Source of the DNA: Streptomyces lateritius
Lineage (GTDB): Bacteria > Actinomycetota > Actinomycetes > Streptomycetales > Streptomycetaceae
NCBI RefSeq assembly: GCF_014649715.1
Contig: NZ_BMTO01000008.1
Span: 62,001-126,000 of the forward strand
DNA: 64,000 bases
Direction of reading: 5' to 3'
The notes under the pieces were generated by a model. That model worked only from the letters and a program-made list of their open reading frames with translations, made no database searches and was not told the origin of the DNA. Shown in pieces: positions 43,296 through 51,972 of the stretch (position 1 is the stretch's first letter; every line of letters begins with the position of its first letter). The translations under genes and the position numbers were made by a program.

Positions 43296-44726
43296 GTGTC
43301 CGTACGCGCCTGGAGTCTGCTCCTCGTCCTCTGCGGGACGATCTTCCTCGAAGGCGTCGACGTCGCCATGCTCGCCGTCGCCGTGCCCTCCATCAGATCC
43401 GACCTGGACCTGTCCACCGGCGCCGCGGCCTGGGTGATGTCCGCGTACGTCCTCGGCTACGCCGGCTTCACCCTCCTCGGCGGTCGCGCCGCCGACCTCC
43501 TCGGCCGCCGCCGGATGTTCCTCGGCTGGCTCACCGTCTTCCTCGTCTTCTCGGGCCTCGGCGGCTTCGCGAACGAGGGCTGGACGCTGATCCTGGCCCG
43601 CTTCATGACCGGTGTCGCCGCCGCCTTCATGACCCCGGCCGCGATGTCGATCATCACCACGTCCTACGCCGAGGGCCCGCAGCGCAACCAGGCCCTGCTG
43701 GTCTTCGCCGGCACGGCGGCGGGCGGCTTCTCCCTCGGGCTCGTCATCGGCGGGCTGCTCACCCAACTCGGCTGGCGCTGGGTCTTCTTCGCTCCGGTCC
43801 TGCTCGCCGCGGCGATCCTCCTCGCCGCGCTCCGGCTGATCCCGAAGGAGGCGCGGCCCGCGCGGACGCCCGGCGGGTTCGACCTGGGCGGCGCGCTGAC
43901 GGCCGCCGGCGCGATGCTGCTCCTCGCGTTCGCGATCGTCCGGCTCGAGCACGGGCTCGACGGCTGGGCGGTGACCGTGCTGGCCCTCGTCGCCGGCCTC
44001 GTCCTCACCGGCGTCTTCGTCGCCGTCGAACGCCGGACCGCCACCCCGCTCGTACGGCTCGGGCTGCTCCGCAAGGCGTCGACGGTCCGCGCCGGCCTGG
44101 GGGCGCTGCTGTTCGTCGGCTCGTTCTTCGGGTTCCAGTTCGTGGCCACGCTCTACCTCCAGGAGCTGCGCGGCTGGTCCTCGCTGGAGACGGCGCTGGC
44201 CCTGGTCGTCATGGGCGTCGACGCGGTGCTCGCCCCGACGCTGACGCCGAGGCTCGTGGCGCGCTTCGGCAACGGCCGGGTGATCCTCGGCGGGTTCGTG
44301 CTCGCGGTCGTCTCGTACGCGCTGTTCCTGCCGGTCGGCCCGGACTGGTCGTACGCGGCGATGTTCCCGACCCTGCTGCTGACCGGTCTCGCCTTCGCCC
44401 TGGCGTACGGACCGCTGACGATCGCCGCCACCGACGGTGTCGCGGAGGAGGAGCAGGGGCTCGCCAGCGGGCTGCTCACCACGGCCACCCAGTTCGGCTC
44501 GGCGGTCGGCATCTCGGCGGTGACGGCGGTGTACGGGATCTCCGGCGGCGGTCTCGGCGGGTTCCGCGCTGCGCTGGTCGTACCGGTGGTGATGGTGGCG
44601 CTCGGCGCGCTGGTCACCGCGACCGGGCTGCGGCGGTCGAAGCGGTCCCGAGTCGAGGTCGCCGGGGCCGGGTCCGGGGCCGGGATCCGGGGTGACGCGG
44701 CTGCGAGCAAGGTCACGGTCTCGTAG
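43296..44726 (+). CDS. MFS drug-efflux-type transporter
   Basis: The 476-residue membrane protein has about 12-14 hydrophobic helices. Motif A is GRAADLLGRRRMFLGW (about 65-80), and motif-C-like glycine-rich sequence GTAAGGFSLGLVIGGLL follows in helix 5 (about 143-159); the start LEGVDVAMLAVAVPSI is typical of DHA2/EmrB-type proton-driven exporters. Substrates are not known. The C-terminal tail is Gly/Ala-rich. GTG at 43296 is preferred because GGAG lies eight bases upstream and the first helix begins there. The divergent HxlR regulator suggests induction by a toxic or electrophilic compound. Confidence 0.93.
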   Translation: MSVRAWSLLLVLCGTIFLEGVDVAMLAVAVPSIRSDLDLSTGAAAWVMSAYVLGYAGFTLLGGRAADLLGRRRMFLGWLTVFLVFSGLGGFANEGWTLILARFMTGVAAAFMTPAAMSIITTSYAEGPQRNQALLVFAGTAAGGFSLGLVIGGLLTQLGWRWVFFAPVLLAAAILLAALRLIPKEARPARTPGGFDLGGALTAAGAMLLLAFAIVRLEHGLDGWAVTVLALVAGLVLTGVFVAVERRTATPLVRLGLLRKASTVRAGLGALLFVGSFFGFQFVATLYLQELRGWSSLETALALVVMGVDAVLAPTLTPRLVARFGNGRVILGGFVLAVVSYALFLPVGPDWSYAAMFPTLLLTGLAFALAYGPLTIAATDGVAEEEQGLASGLLTTATQFGSAVGISAVTAVYGISGGGLGGFRAALVVPVVMVALGALVTATGLRRSKRSRVEVAGAGSGAGIRGDAAASKVTVS

Positions 44727-44752
44727 GCGAGAAGCGCCCGTAGTGTGGAGGA

Positions 44753-45109
44753 ATGAACGATTCGCCCGGCTGCCCGCTGGTGGGCGTCGCCGCCACGTAC
44801 ATGCCCCGGCTCTCGGAGTTCTCCTTCGAGCCGGGGCTTGTGGCTGCCGTGGACCAGCACGCCGCGGCGGTCCGCGACGCCCTGATCCCCGCCCAGCGGG
44901 GGCCGGAGCGCTGGGCGGCGCACCGGGCCGAGACCTGGGCCGAGCGGCGGGCCGTGCGGCGCGAGGACCTCTCCGACTACGTCCTCGGCTTCACCGACTG
45001 GCTCGCCGAGGCAGACTGGACCGAACCGGTCGGGTACGACTTCGCGACCCTGCGGCTCACGGCCGTGTGCTGGCTGATCCGGGAGCACGACCTGCTCGGC
45101 GGTGCCTGA
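44753..45109 (+). CDS. Small conserved actinobacterial protein (possibly DUF6401-like)
   Basis: The 118-residue protein begins MNDSPGCPLVGVAATYMPRLSEF and continues with an acidic helical region (VDQHAAAVRDALIP, EDLSDYVLGFTDWLAEADW) and ends RLTAVCWLIREHDLLG. I am not sure of the family; the helical pattern around HAAAVRDAL recalls DUF6401. No signal peptide or membrane helix is present. GGAGG is close upstream of the ATG, and a TAGTGT -10 just before it suggests a very short leader. It follows the MFS gene by 26 bases but may have its own promoter. Confidence 0.75.
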   Translation: MNDSPGCPLVGVAATYMPRLSEFSFEPGLVAAVDQHAAAVRDALIPAQRGPERWAAHRAETWAERRAVRREDLSDYVLGFTDWLAEADWTEPVGYDFATLRLTAVCWLIREHDLLGGA

Positions 45110-45166
45110 GCCGGGACGTCCGTCCCGTCACGTCAGGACGTCGCACCGGGGTGTCGGACCGGGACG

Positions 45167-46039
45167 TCACATCGGGTCCATCGGGGGTTCGTCGCGGCCC
45201 GGGCCCATGTCGGGTCCTCGGTCCCTCCCCGACTCCCCGCGCCCGCGGCCCTCACCCGTGTCCCGTCCTCGGCCCTGGTCCATCCGCTCCTGCGGCGCCG
45301 GCATTCCGCGCTTCGCGTCCTCACGGCCGCGCTGGTACGCCGAGAGCTGCTCCTTCGCGTGACCCGTCTCCGTCTCGGCGGCCGCGAGCCAGCGCTCCCA
45401 CCGTCCCCGCATCGGGGTGATCAGACCACCGCCGACGCCCACGATCATGATGCCCGCCATCGTGGCGAGGACCGCCACGAGCACCGGGCCGGTCACGGCG
45501 GTGGCGATGCCCGCCTGGCTCAGGGCCGCGATGACGCCGAGCGCGACGATGAAGGCCCAGGCCGCCGTCGCGACGACCCTGCCGTACGACATCTGACCCA
45601 GTGCGCCGGTGACGATGTCCCGGACCGCGCGGGCGATGGCCATGGCGACCACGACGATGACGCAGGCGACGATCGCCCTCGGCAGCCAGGCGACGATGCC
45701 GTTGATCATGACGCTCACCGGGTTGGGGCCGAAGACCCCGAAGGCCAGCTGGAGCGCCATCAGCAGGACCGCGTAGTAGAGGATCTTGCTGATGATGCCG
45801 GTGGCGTCGTACTTCGACCCGCGCAGAGTGTTCGAGACGCCGCTGCGTTCGGCCATTCCCTCGAAGCCGACCTTCCGCAGCAGCCGGTCGGCGACCTTGG
45901 CGATCATCTTCGCCACGAACCAGCCGATGAGCAGGATGACGAGAAAGCCGATGAACTTCGGTACGAACTCGGCGACGGCGGACCACGCGTCGGTGAATCC
46001 TCTGCCGAAGTCGACCGAGAGTGCGAGGGGCTGCGACAT
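45167..46039 (-). CDS. CmpX/MscS-like multi-helix membrane protein
   Basis: The 290-residue protein has four to five membrane helices containing the conserved TM_helix repeats: FVPKFIGFLVILLIGWFVAKMIAKVADRLLRKVGFEG (about 24-60), a second unit near ISKILYYAVLLMALQLAFGVFG, then LPRAIVACVIVVVAMAIARAVRDIV. This is the CmpX-type subgroup related to mechanosensitive channels, without a clear MscS beta domain. A charged, Gly/Arg/Asp-rich, probably disordered tail covers about 225-290. Osmotic sensing is inference from the family. It stands alone on the minus strand. Confidence 0.88.
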   Translation of the reverse strand: MSQPLALSVDFGRGFTDAWSAVAEFVPKFIGFLVILLIGWFVAKMIAKVADRLLRKVGFEGMAERSGVSNTLRGSKYDATGIISKILYYAVLLMALQLAFGVFGPNPVSVMINGIVAWLPRAIVACVIVVVAMAIARAVRDIVTGALGQMSYGRVVATAAWAFIVALGVIAALSQAGIATAVTGPVLVAVLATMAGIMIVGVGGGLITPMRGRWERWLAAAETETGHAKEQLSAYQRGREDAKRGMPAPQERMDQGRGRDTGEGRGRGESGRDRGPDMGPGRDEPPMDPM

Positions 46040-46128
46040 GACGCATTCACTCCGCTCGGGATGGGCCCGTACGGACTGGGGCCCGCGTATTCCCGACGTA
46101 ACACCGGAGCGTGCGTGGCTGCCTGCGG

Positions 46129-47190
46129 TCAGCGCCCGGGCTGGGCCGATGGGGTGGAATGGGCTGTCGTGCCGGTCTCGTCGCCGGAGTGTCCGCGTGC
46201 GGTGAGCGGGAGGGCGGGCACCGGCGCACCCGCCGACGCACCCGTCTCACCCGCCGCTGTCCCGGCCGCCGACGCTTCCGCCGCGGCCGCCGCGATCGCC
46301 GCGCGGCTGCGGCGGGCCGTCCGCAGCGCGTCCCACGTCAGGATCGTCAGGGCCAGCCAGACCAGGGAGAAGCCCGCCCACCGCTCCGGCGGCATCGCCT
46401 CGTGGAAGTAGACGACGCCCAGGAGGAACTGGAAGACGGGCGCCAGGTACTGCAGCAGCCCCAGCGTGGACAGCGGGACCCGGATCGCCGCCGCCCCGAA
46501 GCAGACGAGCGGCGCGGCCGTCACGATGCCGGTCGCGGCGAGCAGGGCCGCGTGCCCGGCGCCTTCGGCGCCGAAGGTCGCCGAGCCCTCGGCCCCCAGC
46601 CACAGCAGATACGCGAGGGCCGGCAGGAACTGGACCGCGGTCTCGGCGGCCAGTGACTCCAGACCGCCGATGTTGACCTTCTTCTTCACCAGGCCGTAGA
46701 CGGCGAAGGAGAACGCCAGCATCAGCGAGAGCCAGGGCGGCTGCCCGTACCCGATCGCGAGGACGAGCACGGCCGCGAAACCGATCCCGACCGCCGCCCA
46801 CTGCGCGGGCCGCAACCGCTCCTTCAGGAGCAGGACGCCCATGGCGATGGTGACGAGGGGGTTGATGAAGTAGCCGAGCGAGGCCTCGACGACCTGGCCG
46901 GAGTTGACGGCCCAGATGTAGCCGCCCCAGTTGACGCTGATCACGGCCGCGGCCACGGCGATCAGGCCCAGCTTGCGCGGGCTGCGCAGCAGCTCCCGCA
47001 TCCAGCCCCAGCGGCGCAGGACGAGCAGCGCGAGGCCGACGACGGCGAGCGACCACACCATGCGGTGGGCGAGGATCTCGATCGCGCCGGCGGGCTTGAG
47101 GAGGGGCCAGAAGAGCGGGACCAGTCCCCACATGCCGTAGGCGCCGATCCCGTGGAGGAGGCCTGCTCGTCCCTCGTCGCGTTCCTTCAT
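46129..47190 (-). CDS. rarD: EamA-family transporter RarD
   Basis: The 353-residue protein has ten hydrophobic helices in two EamA repeats: GIGAYGMWGLVPLFWPLLKPAGAIEILAHRMVWS at the start (RarD signature), VNWGGYIWAVNSGQVVEASLGYFINPL (about 85-111) and STLGLLQYLAPVFQFLLGVVYFHEAM (about 240-265). RarD proteins are linked to chloramphenicol sensitivity, but the natural substrate is unknown. The C-terminal 55 residues are an Ala/Gly-rich cytoplasmic tail. Upstream lies a 30-bp near-perfect dyad (47250-47279) that may be an operator. Confidence 0.93.
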   Translation of the reverse strand: MKERDEGRAGLLHGIGAYGMWGLVPLFWPLLKPAGAIEILAHRMVWSLAVVGLALLVLRRWGWMRELLRSPRKLGLIAVAAAVISVNWGGYIWAVNSGQVVEASLGYFINPLVTIAMGVLLLKERLRPAQWAAVGIGFAAVLVLAIGYGQPPWLSLMLAFSFAVYGLVKKKVNIGGLESLAAETAVQFLPALAYLLWLGAEGSATFGAEGAGHAALLAATGIVTAAPLVCFGAAAIRVPLSTLGLLQYLAPVFQFLLGVVYFHEAMPPERWAGFSLVWLALTILTWDALRTARRSRAAIAAAAAEASAAGTAAGETGASAGAPVPALPLTARGHSGDETGTTAHSTPSAQPGR

Positions 47191-47249
47191 CGAAACTCCC
47201 GCCCTGCGCCGCGCCGTCCCGTCGACGGTAGCGCCGCGCAGGGCGACCT

Positions 47250-47279
47250 GTCATGTCCGTACCGCAATACGGTCATGAC
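47250..47279. promoter_or_regulatory. 30-bp dyad between rarD and the NmrA-like gene
   Basis: GTCATGTCCGTA and TACGGTCATGAC are 12-base inverted arms with one mismatch, separated by CCGCAA. The dyad is just after the NmrA-like stop and 60 bases before rarD, both minus strand. It could end the first transcript or act as an operator for rarD; no U-tract follows, which favours an operator. Confidence 0.5.
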
Positions 47280-47281
47280 TT

Positions 47282-48154
47282 TCAGGCGCGGGCGGCCCCG
47301 ATCGCCTCGGCGATCGTGTCGGCGACCGGCGTGGTCGGGCGGCCGATCAGCCGGGAGAGGTCGCCGGTCCGCCGCGCGAGCGCCCCGCGCTCCACGGCCC
47401 GGTCCACGTCCACGAGGATCTCGGCGAAGGGTCGCGGCACGCCCGCGCCGGTGAGGATCGTCAGGTGGGTCTCGGCGGGCACGTGGGTGTACGCGATCTC
47501 CCGGCCGCTCCGGCGGGCGACCTCGGCCGCGTACTCGGCCAGCGACCAGGCGACGTCGCCGCTCAGCTCGTAGACCGCGTTCCGGTGCTCCTCGACGGGG
47601 CCGGTCAGGACGGCGGCGGCCGCGGCCGCGTAGTCGGCGCGGGTGGCGGAGGCGATCCGGCCTTCGCCGGCGTTGGCGACGACAGCGCCGTGCGCGAGGA
47701 CGGGGGCGAGGTTGGCGGTGTAGTTCTCGGTGTACCAGCCGTTGCGCAGGAAGGTGTACGGCAGGCCCGAGTCGAGGATCAGCCGCTCGGTCTCCTTGTG
47801 CTCGGCGGCCAGGTCGAAGTGTGCCTCCGGGCCGCCGAGGACGCCGGTGTACGCGAGCTGGGCGACGCCCGCGGCCTTCGCGGCGTCGATCACGGCCGCG
47901 TGCTGCGGCACGCGACGCCCCACCTCGCTGCCGGAGATCAGCAGCAGCCGGTCGCCTGCCTCGAAGGCATCCGCGAGGGTCTCCGGCCGGTCGTAGTCGG
48001 CGATCCGCAGTTCGACACCGCGCTTCGCGAGGTCGGCGGCCTTCTCCTTGTCGCGGACGACGGCGGCGACGGACGCGGCGGGGACCTGGGTCAGCAGCTC
48101 GTCGATGACGAGACGGCCGAGCTGTCCGGTGGCTCCGGTGACGACGATGCTCAT
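47282..48154 (-). CDS. NmrA-like NAD(P)-binding oxidoreductase (quinone-reductase QOR2 type)
   Basis: The 290-residue protein has an atypical short-chain Rossmann fold: IVVTGATGQLGRLVIDELL (about 3-21), DYDRPETLADAF around 62-73, LLLISGSEVGRRVPQHAAVIDAAKAAGV and LAYTGVLGG, as in NmrA/YtfG NADPH:quinone oxidoreductases. The first gly motif GATGQLG favours NADPH. Substrate is unknown but quinone-like electrophiles are plausible. ATG at 48154 is the family start. It is divergent from an HxlR regulator across 97 bases with a clear operator, matching the YodB/QorR type of pairing. Confidence 0.92.
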   Translation of the reverse strand: MSIVVTGATGQLGRLVIDELLTQVPAASVAAVVRDKEKAADLAKRGVELRIADYDRPETLADAFEAGDRLLLISGSEVGRRVPQHAAVIDAAKAAGVAQLAYTGVLGGPEAHFDLAAEHKETERLILDSGLPYTFLRNGWYTENYTANLAPVLAHGAVVANAGEGRIASATRADYAAAAAAVLTGPVEEHRNAVYELSGDVAWSLAEYAAEVARRSGREIAYTHVPAETHLTILTGAGVPRPFAEILVDVDRAVERGALARRTGDLSRLIGRPTTPVADTIAEAIGAARA

Positions 48155-48223
48155 GGCGCTCTCTCTCCTGGAGGGGTCGTTCGGGATGCGCACTCACCGT
48201 ACGACGGGCGCCAACTATTAGAA

Positions 48224-48248
48224 AGTACCCACTTTGAAGTAAGGTACT
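48224..48248. promoter_or_regulatory. Nested dyad operator for the second HxlR regulator
   Basis: AGTACC (48224-48229) and GGTACT (48243-48248) flank an inner dyad ACTTTGAAGT (48231-48240). The site lies three bases before the HxlR ATG and next to the minus-strand TAATAG -10 candidate of the NmrA-like gene, so one bound dimer could block both. Confidence 0.6.
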
Positions 48249-48251
48249 GGT

Positions 48252-48671
48252 ATGAGAGTAAGTGATGGAGCAGGTGGCGGAGCGGATGGCGGCGGTGCCC
48301 GCCCGAAGCCCGACATCAAGGACCCGATGTGCCCCTCGCGGCTCGTCCTGGAGCACGTCACCAGCCGCTGGGGCGTCCTGATCCTGATCACCCTCCTGGA
48401 GCGCTCGCACCGCTTCAGCGAGCTGCGCCGGGAGATCGGCGGCGTCAGCGAGAAGATGCTCACCCAGACGCTCCAGACCCTGGAGCGCGACGGCTTCGTC
48501 CACCGCGACGCCAAGCCGGTCATCCCGCCGCGCGTCGACTACAGCCTCACCGAGCTGGGCACGGAGGCCGCCCGCCAGGTCTCGGAGCTGGGACGCTGGA
48601 CGGAGCGGCGGGTCCCAGAGGTGGAGAAGGCGCGAAAGGCGTACGACGAGGCGCGCACCGCGCGCGACTGA
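48252..48671 (+). CDS. HxlR-family transcriptional regulator (second copy)
   Basis: The 139-residue protein has a Gly-rich N-terminus, then the HxlR winged helix: DPMCPSRLVLEHVTSRWGVLILITLLE (about 24-50, with the sensor-type Cys), FSELRREIGGVSEKMLTQTLQTLERDGFVHRDAKPVIPPRVDYSLTELG (about 55-103). It is divergent from the NmrA-like oxidoreductase, which it probably represses, with autoregulation through the nested dyad at 48224. It shares the IPPRVDYSLT wing with the first HxlR at 42727 but the two are not recent duplicates. A strong terminator hairpin begins in its stop codon. Confidence 0.93.
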   Translation: MRVSDGAGGGADGGGARPKPDIKDPMCPSRLVLEHVTSRWGVLILITLLERSHRFSELRREIGGVSEKMLTQTLQTLERDGFVHRDAKPVIPPRVDYSLTELGTEAARQVSELGRWTERRVPEVEKARKAYDEARTARD

Positions 48672-48700
48672 GGGGCGCGGCCGTACCGGCCGCGCCCCTC
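48670..48700. terminator. Bidirectional terminator between the second HxlR gene and korB
   Basis: GAGGGGCGCGGCCG and CGGCCGCGCCCCTC form a perfect 14-bp stem with a three-base loop, starting inside the HxlR stop codon and 36 bases beyond the convergent korB stop. Confidence 0.85.
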
Positions 48701-48735
48701 ACTTCCGTCCCGTCGTCGGTACTTCTCCGGCGTGG

Positions 48736-49788
48736 CTAACCCACGACCGTCCAGGTGTCGCCGCCCGCGAGGAGCTGCCCGAGGTCGCCCTTGCCGTGCT
48801 GCTCGATCGCCGTGTCCAGCTGGTCGGCCATCATCGTGTCGTACACCGGCCGTTCCACGGACCGGAACACCCCGATCGGCGTCTGGTGCAGCGTGTCCGG
48901 GTCCGCCAGGCGGGACAGCGCGAACGCGGTCGTCGGGGAGGCGGCGTGCGCGTCGTGGACGAGGACGGCGCTCTCGTTCTCGGGGGTGACCGTGACGACC
49001 CGCAGATCGCCGGTCGCCGGGTCCCGTACGACGCCCTTGGTCAGGTCGGTGCCGAAACGGATCGGCCGGCCGTGCTCCAGGCGGATCACGGCCTCCTGCG
49101 CCTGGTCCTTGTCCTTGAGGATCTCGAAGGCGCCGTCGTTGAAGATGTTGCAGTTCTGGTAGATCTCCACCAGCGCCGTGCCGGGGTGGTCGGCGGCCTG
49201 GCGCAGCACCTCGGTGAGGTGCTTGCGGTCGGAGTCCACCGTCCGCGCCACGAAGGACGCCTCCGCGCCGAGCGCGAGCGAGACCGGGTTGAAGGGCGCG
49301 TCGAGCGATCCCATCGGCGTCGACTTGGTGATCTTGCCGACCTCGCTGGTCGGGCTGTACTGGCCCTTGGTCAGCCCGTAGATCCGGTTGTTGAAGAGCA
49401 GGATCTTGAGGTTGACGTTGCGGCGCAGCGCGTGGATGAGGTGGTTGCCGCCGATCGAGAGCGCGTCGCCGTCACCCGTGACGACCCAGACGGACAGGTC
49501 GCGGCGCGAGGTGGCGAGGCCGGTCGCGATGGCGGGGGCCCGGCCGTGGATGGAGTGCATCCCGTACGTGTTCATGTAGTACGGGAAGCGGGAGGAGCAG
49601 CCGATGCCGGAGACGAAGACGATGTTCTCCTTCGCCAGACCCAGCTCGGGCATGAAGCCCTGCACGGCGGCGAGGACGGCGTAGTCACCGCAGCCGGGGC
49701 ACCAGCGCACCTCCTGGTCGGACTTGAAGTCCTTCATCGACTGGGCGGCTTCGGCCTTGGGCACGAGGTTCAGGAGCGACTCAGACAT
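48736..49788 (-). CDS. korB: 2-oxoacid:ferredoxin oxidoreductase subunit beta (KorB)
   Basis: KorB binds thiamine diphosphate and an [4Fe-4S] cluster and with KorA oxidises 2-oxoglutarate (or another 2-oxoacid) to the acyl-CoA, reducing ferredoxin. The 350-residue protein has RWCPGCGDYAVLAAVQ (about 28-43), GIGCSSRFPYYMNTYGMHSIHGRAPAIATGL (about 61-91), and the diphosphate-binding GDGDALSIGGNHLIHALRRNVN (about 104-125) with FNNRIYGLTKGQYSPTS. Its start overlaps korA by 8 bases. The product couples the citric-acid-cycle step to ferredoxin rather than NADH. Confidence 0.96.
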   Translation of the reverse strand: MSESLLNLVPKAEAAQSMKDFKSDQEVRWCPGCGDYAVLAAVQGFMPELGLAKENIVFVSGIGCSSRFPYYMNTYGMHSIHGRAPAIATGLATSRRDLSVWVVTGDGDALSIGGNHLIHALRRNVNLKILLFNNRIYGLTKGQYSPTSEVGKITKSTPMGSLDAPFNPVSLALGAEASFVARTVDSDRKHLTEVLRQAADHPGTALVEIYQNCNIFNDGAFEILKDKDQAQEAVIRLEHGRPIRFGTDLTKGVVRDPATGDLRVVTVTPENESAVLVHDAHAASPTTAFALSRLADPDTLHQTPIGVFRSVERPVYDTMMADQLDTAIEQHGKGDLGQLLAGGDTWTVVG

Positions 49789-51718
49789 CGATGGCCTCCT
49801 TGAGTGCCGCGGCGAGCTGCTCGGCCTTGAACGGCATGCCGTTGACCTGCGTGTACGACCGTGCGTCGACGAGGTAGCGGGCGCGCACGAGGGTGGCGAG
49901 CTGGCCCAGGTTCATCTCCGGGATCACGACCTTCTCGTACCGCTTCAGCACCTCCCCGAGGTTCCTCGGGAAGGGGTTGAGGTGGCGCAGGTGCGCCTGG
50001 GCGACCGGCTGACCCTCACGGCGCAGCCGGCGGACGGCCGCCGTGATCGGCCCGTAGGTCGAGCCCCAGCCGAGGACGAGCGTCCGCGCGCCGTCCGGAT
50101 CGTCGGCCTCGACGTCCGGCACCTGGATGCCGTCGATCTTGGCCTGGCGGGTGCGGACCATGAAGTCGTGGTTGGCGGGGTCGTACGAGATGTTGCCCGT
50201 GCCGTCCTGCTTCTCGATACCGCCGATGCGGTGCTCGAGGCCCGGGGTGCCGGGCACGGCCCAGGGCCGGGCCAGGGTCAGCGGGTCGCGCTTGTACGGC
50301 CAGAAGACGTCCGTACCGTCCGCCGTCCGGTGGTTGGGGCCGGTGGCGAACGGGGTGGCGAGGTCCGGGAGCTCGTCGAGGTCCGGGATGCGCCAGGGCT
50401 CGGAGCCGTTGGCGAGGTAGCCGTCGGAGAGCAGGAAGACGGGGGTGCGGTAGGTCAGGGCGATCCGGGCCGCGTCGAGGGCCGCGTCGAAGCAGTCGGC
50501 GGGGGTCCTCGGCGCCACGACCGGGACGGGCGCCTCGCCGTTGCGGCCGTACATGGCCTGCAGCAGGTCGGCCTGCTCGGTCTTGGTCGGCAGACCGGTC
50601 GACGGGCCGCCGCGCTGGATGTCGACGATCAGCAGCGGCAGCTCCAGGGAGACCGCGAGGCCGATCGTCTCGGACTTCAGCGCCACGCCGGGGCCCGACG
50701 TGGTGGTGACGGCGAGCGAGCCGCCGAAGGCCGCGCCGAGCGCGGCACCGATCCCGGCGATCTCGTCCTCCGCCTGGAAGGTGCGGACGCCGAAGTTCTT
50801 GTGCCTGGACAGCTCGTGGAGGATGTCCGAGGCGGGGGTGATCGGGTACGAGCCCAGGTAGAGCGGGAGATCCGCCTGCCGGGCCGCGGCGATCAGCCCG
50901 TAGGAGAGCGCGAGGTTGCCGGAGATGTTCCGGTAGGTGCCCGGGGGGAAGGCCTTGGTCGCCGGGGCGACCTCATAGCTGACGGCGAAGTCCTCGGTCG
51001 TCTCGCCGAAGTTCCAGCCGGCCCGGAACGCGGCCACGTTCGCCTCGGCGATCTGCGGCTTCTTGGCGAACTTCCGCCGCAGGAAGGTCTCGGTCCCCTC
51101 GGTCGGCCGGTGGTACATCCAGGAGAGCAGGCCGAGGGCGAACATGTTCTTGCTGCGCTCGGCCTCCTTCCTCGGCAGGCCGAAGTCCTTCAGCGCCTCG
51201 ACCGTCAGGGTCGTCAGCGGGACCGGATGCACCCGGTAGCCGGCCAGCGAGCCGTCCTCCAGGGGGGAGGTCTCGTAGCCGACCTTGGCCATGGCGCGCT
51301 TGGCGAACTCGTCCGTGTTGACGATGATCTCGCTGCCGCGCGGCACGTCGCCGATGTTGGCCTTGAGCGCGGCGGGGTTCATCGCGACCAGCACGTTCGG
51401 GGCGTCGCCGGGGGTCAGGATGTCGTGGTCGGCGAAGTGCAGCTGGAACGAGGAGACACCCGGCAGCGTGCCGGCGGGGGCCCGGATCTCGGCGGGGAAG
51501 TTCGGCAGCGTCGAGAGGTCGTTCCCGAAGGACGCCGTCTCGGAGGTGAACCGGTCACCCGTCAGCTGCATGCCGTCACCGGAGTCACCCGCGAACCGGA
51601 TGATCACCCGATCGAGACGGCGGACTTCCTTCTCTTCGCCGTGGTGGGACCCTGCGGGGACGCTGCGCTGTTCCCCCACCAGGGCCTCACCGGCCTCGTT
51701 ACTGACCTGGCTGGTCAC
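49781..51718 (-). CDS. korA: 2-oxoacid:ferredoxin oxidoreductase subunit alpha (KorA)
   Basis: The 645-residue alpha subunit is a fusion of the gamma-type domain (RVIIRFAGDSGDGMQLTGDRFTSE at about 36-60, with IRAPAGTLPGVSSFQLHF) and the alpha-type pyrimidine-binding domain (ISGNLALSYGLIAAARQADLPLYLGSYPITPASDILHELSR at about 260-300, ETIGLAVSLELPLLIVDIQRGGPSTGLPTKTEQADL). Such fusions are standard in actinobacterial KorAB. GTG at 51718 is chosen for its GGGAGG sequence nine bases upstream. It shares a transcript with korB. The gene pair lies about 4 kb before the reduced nuo cluster. Confidence 0.96.
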   Translation of the reverse strand: MTSQVSNEAGEALVGEQRSVPAGSHHGEEKEVRRLDRVIIRFAGDSGDGMQLTGDRFTSETASFGNDLSTLPNFPAEIRAPAGTLPGVSSFQLHFADHDILTPGDAPNVLVAMNPAALKANIGDVPRGSEIIVNTDEFAKRAMAKVGYETSPLEDGSLAGYRVHPVPLTTLTVEALKDFGLPRKEAERSKNMFALGLLSWMYHRPTEGTETFLRRKFAKKPQIAEANVAAFRAGWNFGETTEDFAVSYEVAPATKAFPPGTYRNISGNLALSYGLIAAARQADLPLYLGSYPITPASDILHELSRHKNFGVRTFQAEDEIAGIGAALGAAFGGSLAVTTTSGPGVALKSETIGLAVSLELPLLIVDIQRGGPSTGLPTKTEQADLLQAMYGRNGEAPVPVVAPRTPADCFDAALDAARIALTYRTPVFLLSDGYLANGSEPWRIPDLDELPDLATPFATGPNHRTADGTDVFWPYKRDPLTLARPWAVPGTPGLEHRIGGIEKQDGTGNISYDPANHDFMVRTRQAKIDGIQVPDVEADDPDGARTLVLGWGSTYGPITAAVRRLRREGQPVAQAHLRHLNPFPRNLGEVLKRYEKVVIPEMNLGQLATLVRARYLVDARSYTQVNGMPFKAEQLAAALKEAIDV

Positions 51719-51913
51719 TGAACTGGACCTCCCTCGCGGCAAGGGGTCTCCCCGCCGGAGGCGGAGAGGGCTCGGGAGACGGTCGGCGGACCGGCCGTCC
51801 TGAAGCCCACCCTACGACGGTGAGGGTCGCCTTCTCGGGACTTCTCGCATCCCGGACCTCGTTTTGAGATGCCCGTTTGCCGTGAATTGTCACGTTCCGT
51901 CACCCCTCGGACA

Positions 51914-51937
51914 CTCCCGGAGGTGCCTCTCCGGGAG
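51914..51937 (-). terminator. Hairpin after the response-regulator gene
   Basis: CTCCCGGAG and CTCCGGGAG form a perfect 9-bp stem with a six-base loop, 36 bases beyond the response-regulator stop and upstream of korA. No U-tract follows, so termination is likely but not sure. Confidence 0.5.
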
Positions 51938-51972
51938 CTCCTGAGTGCCGTACCTGACAGCGTGTCAGCTCG

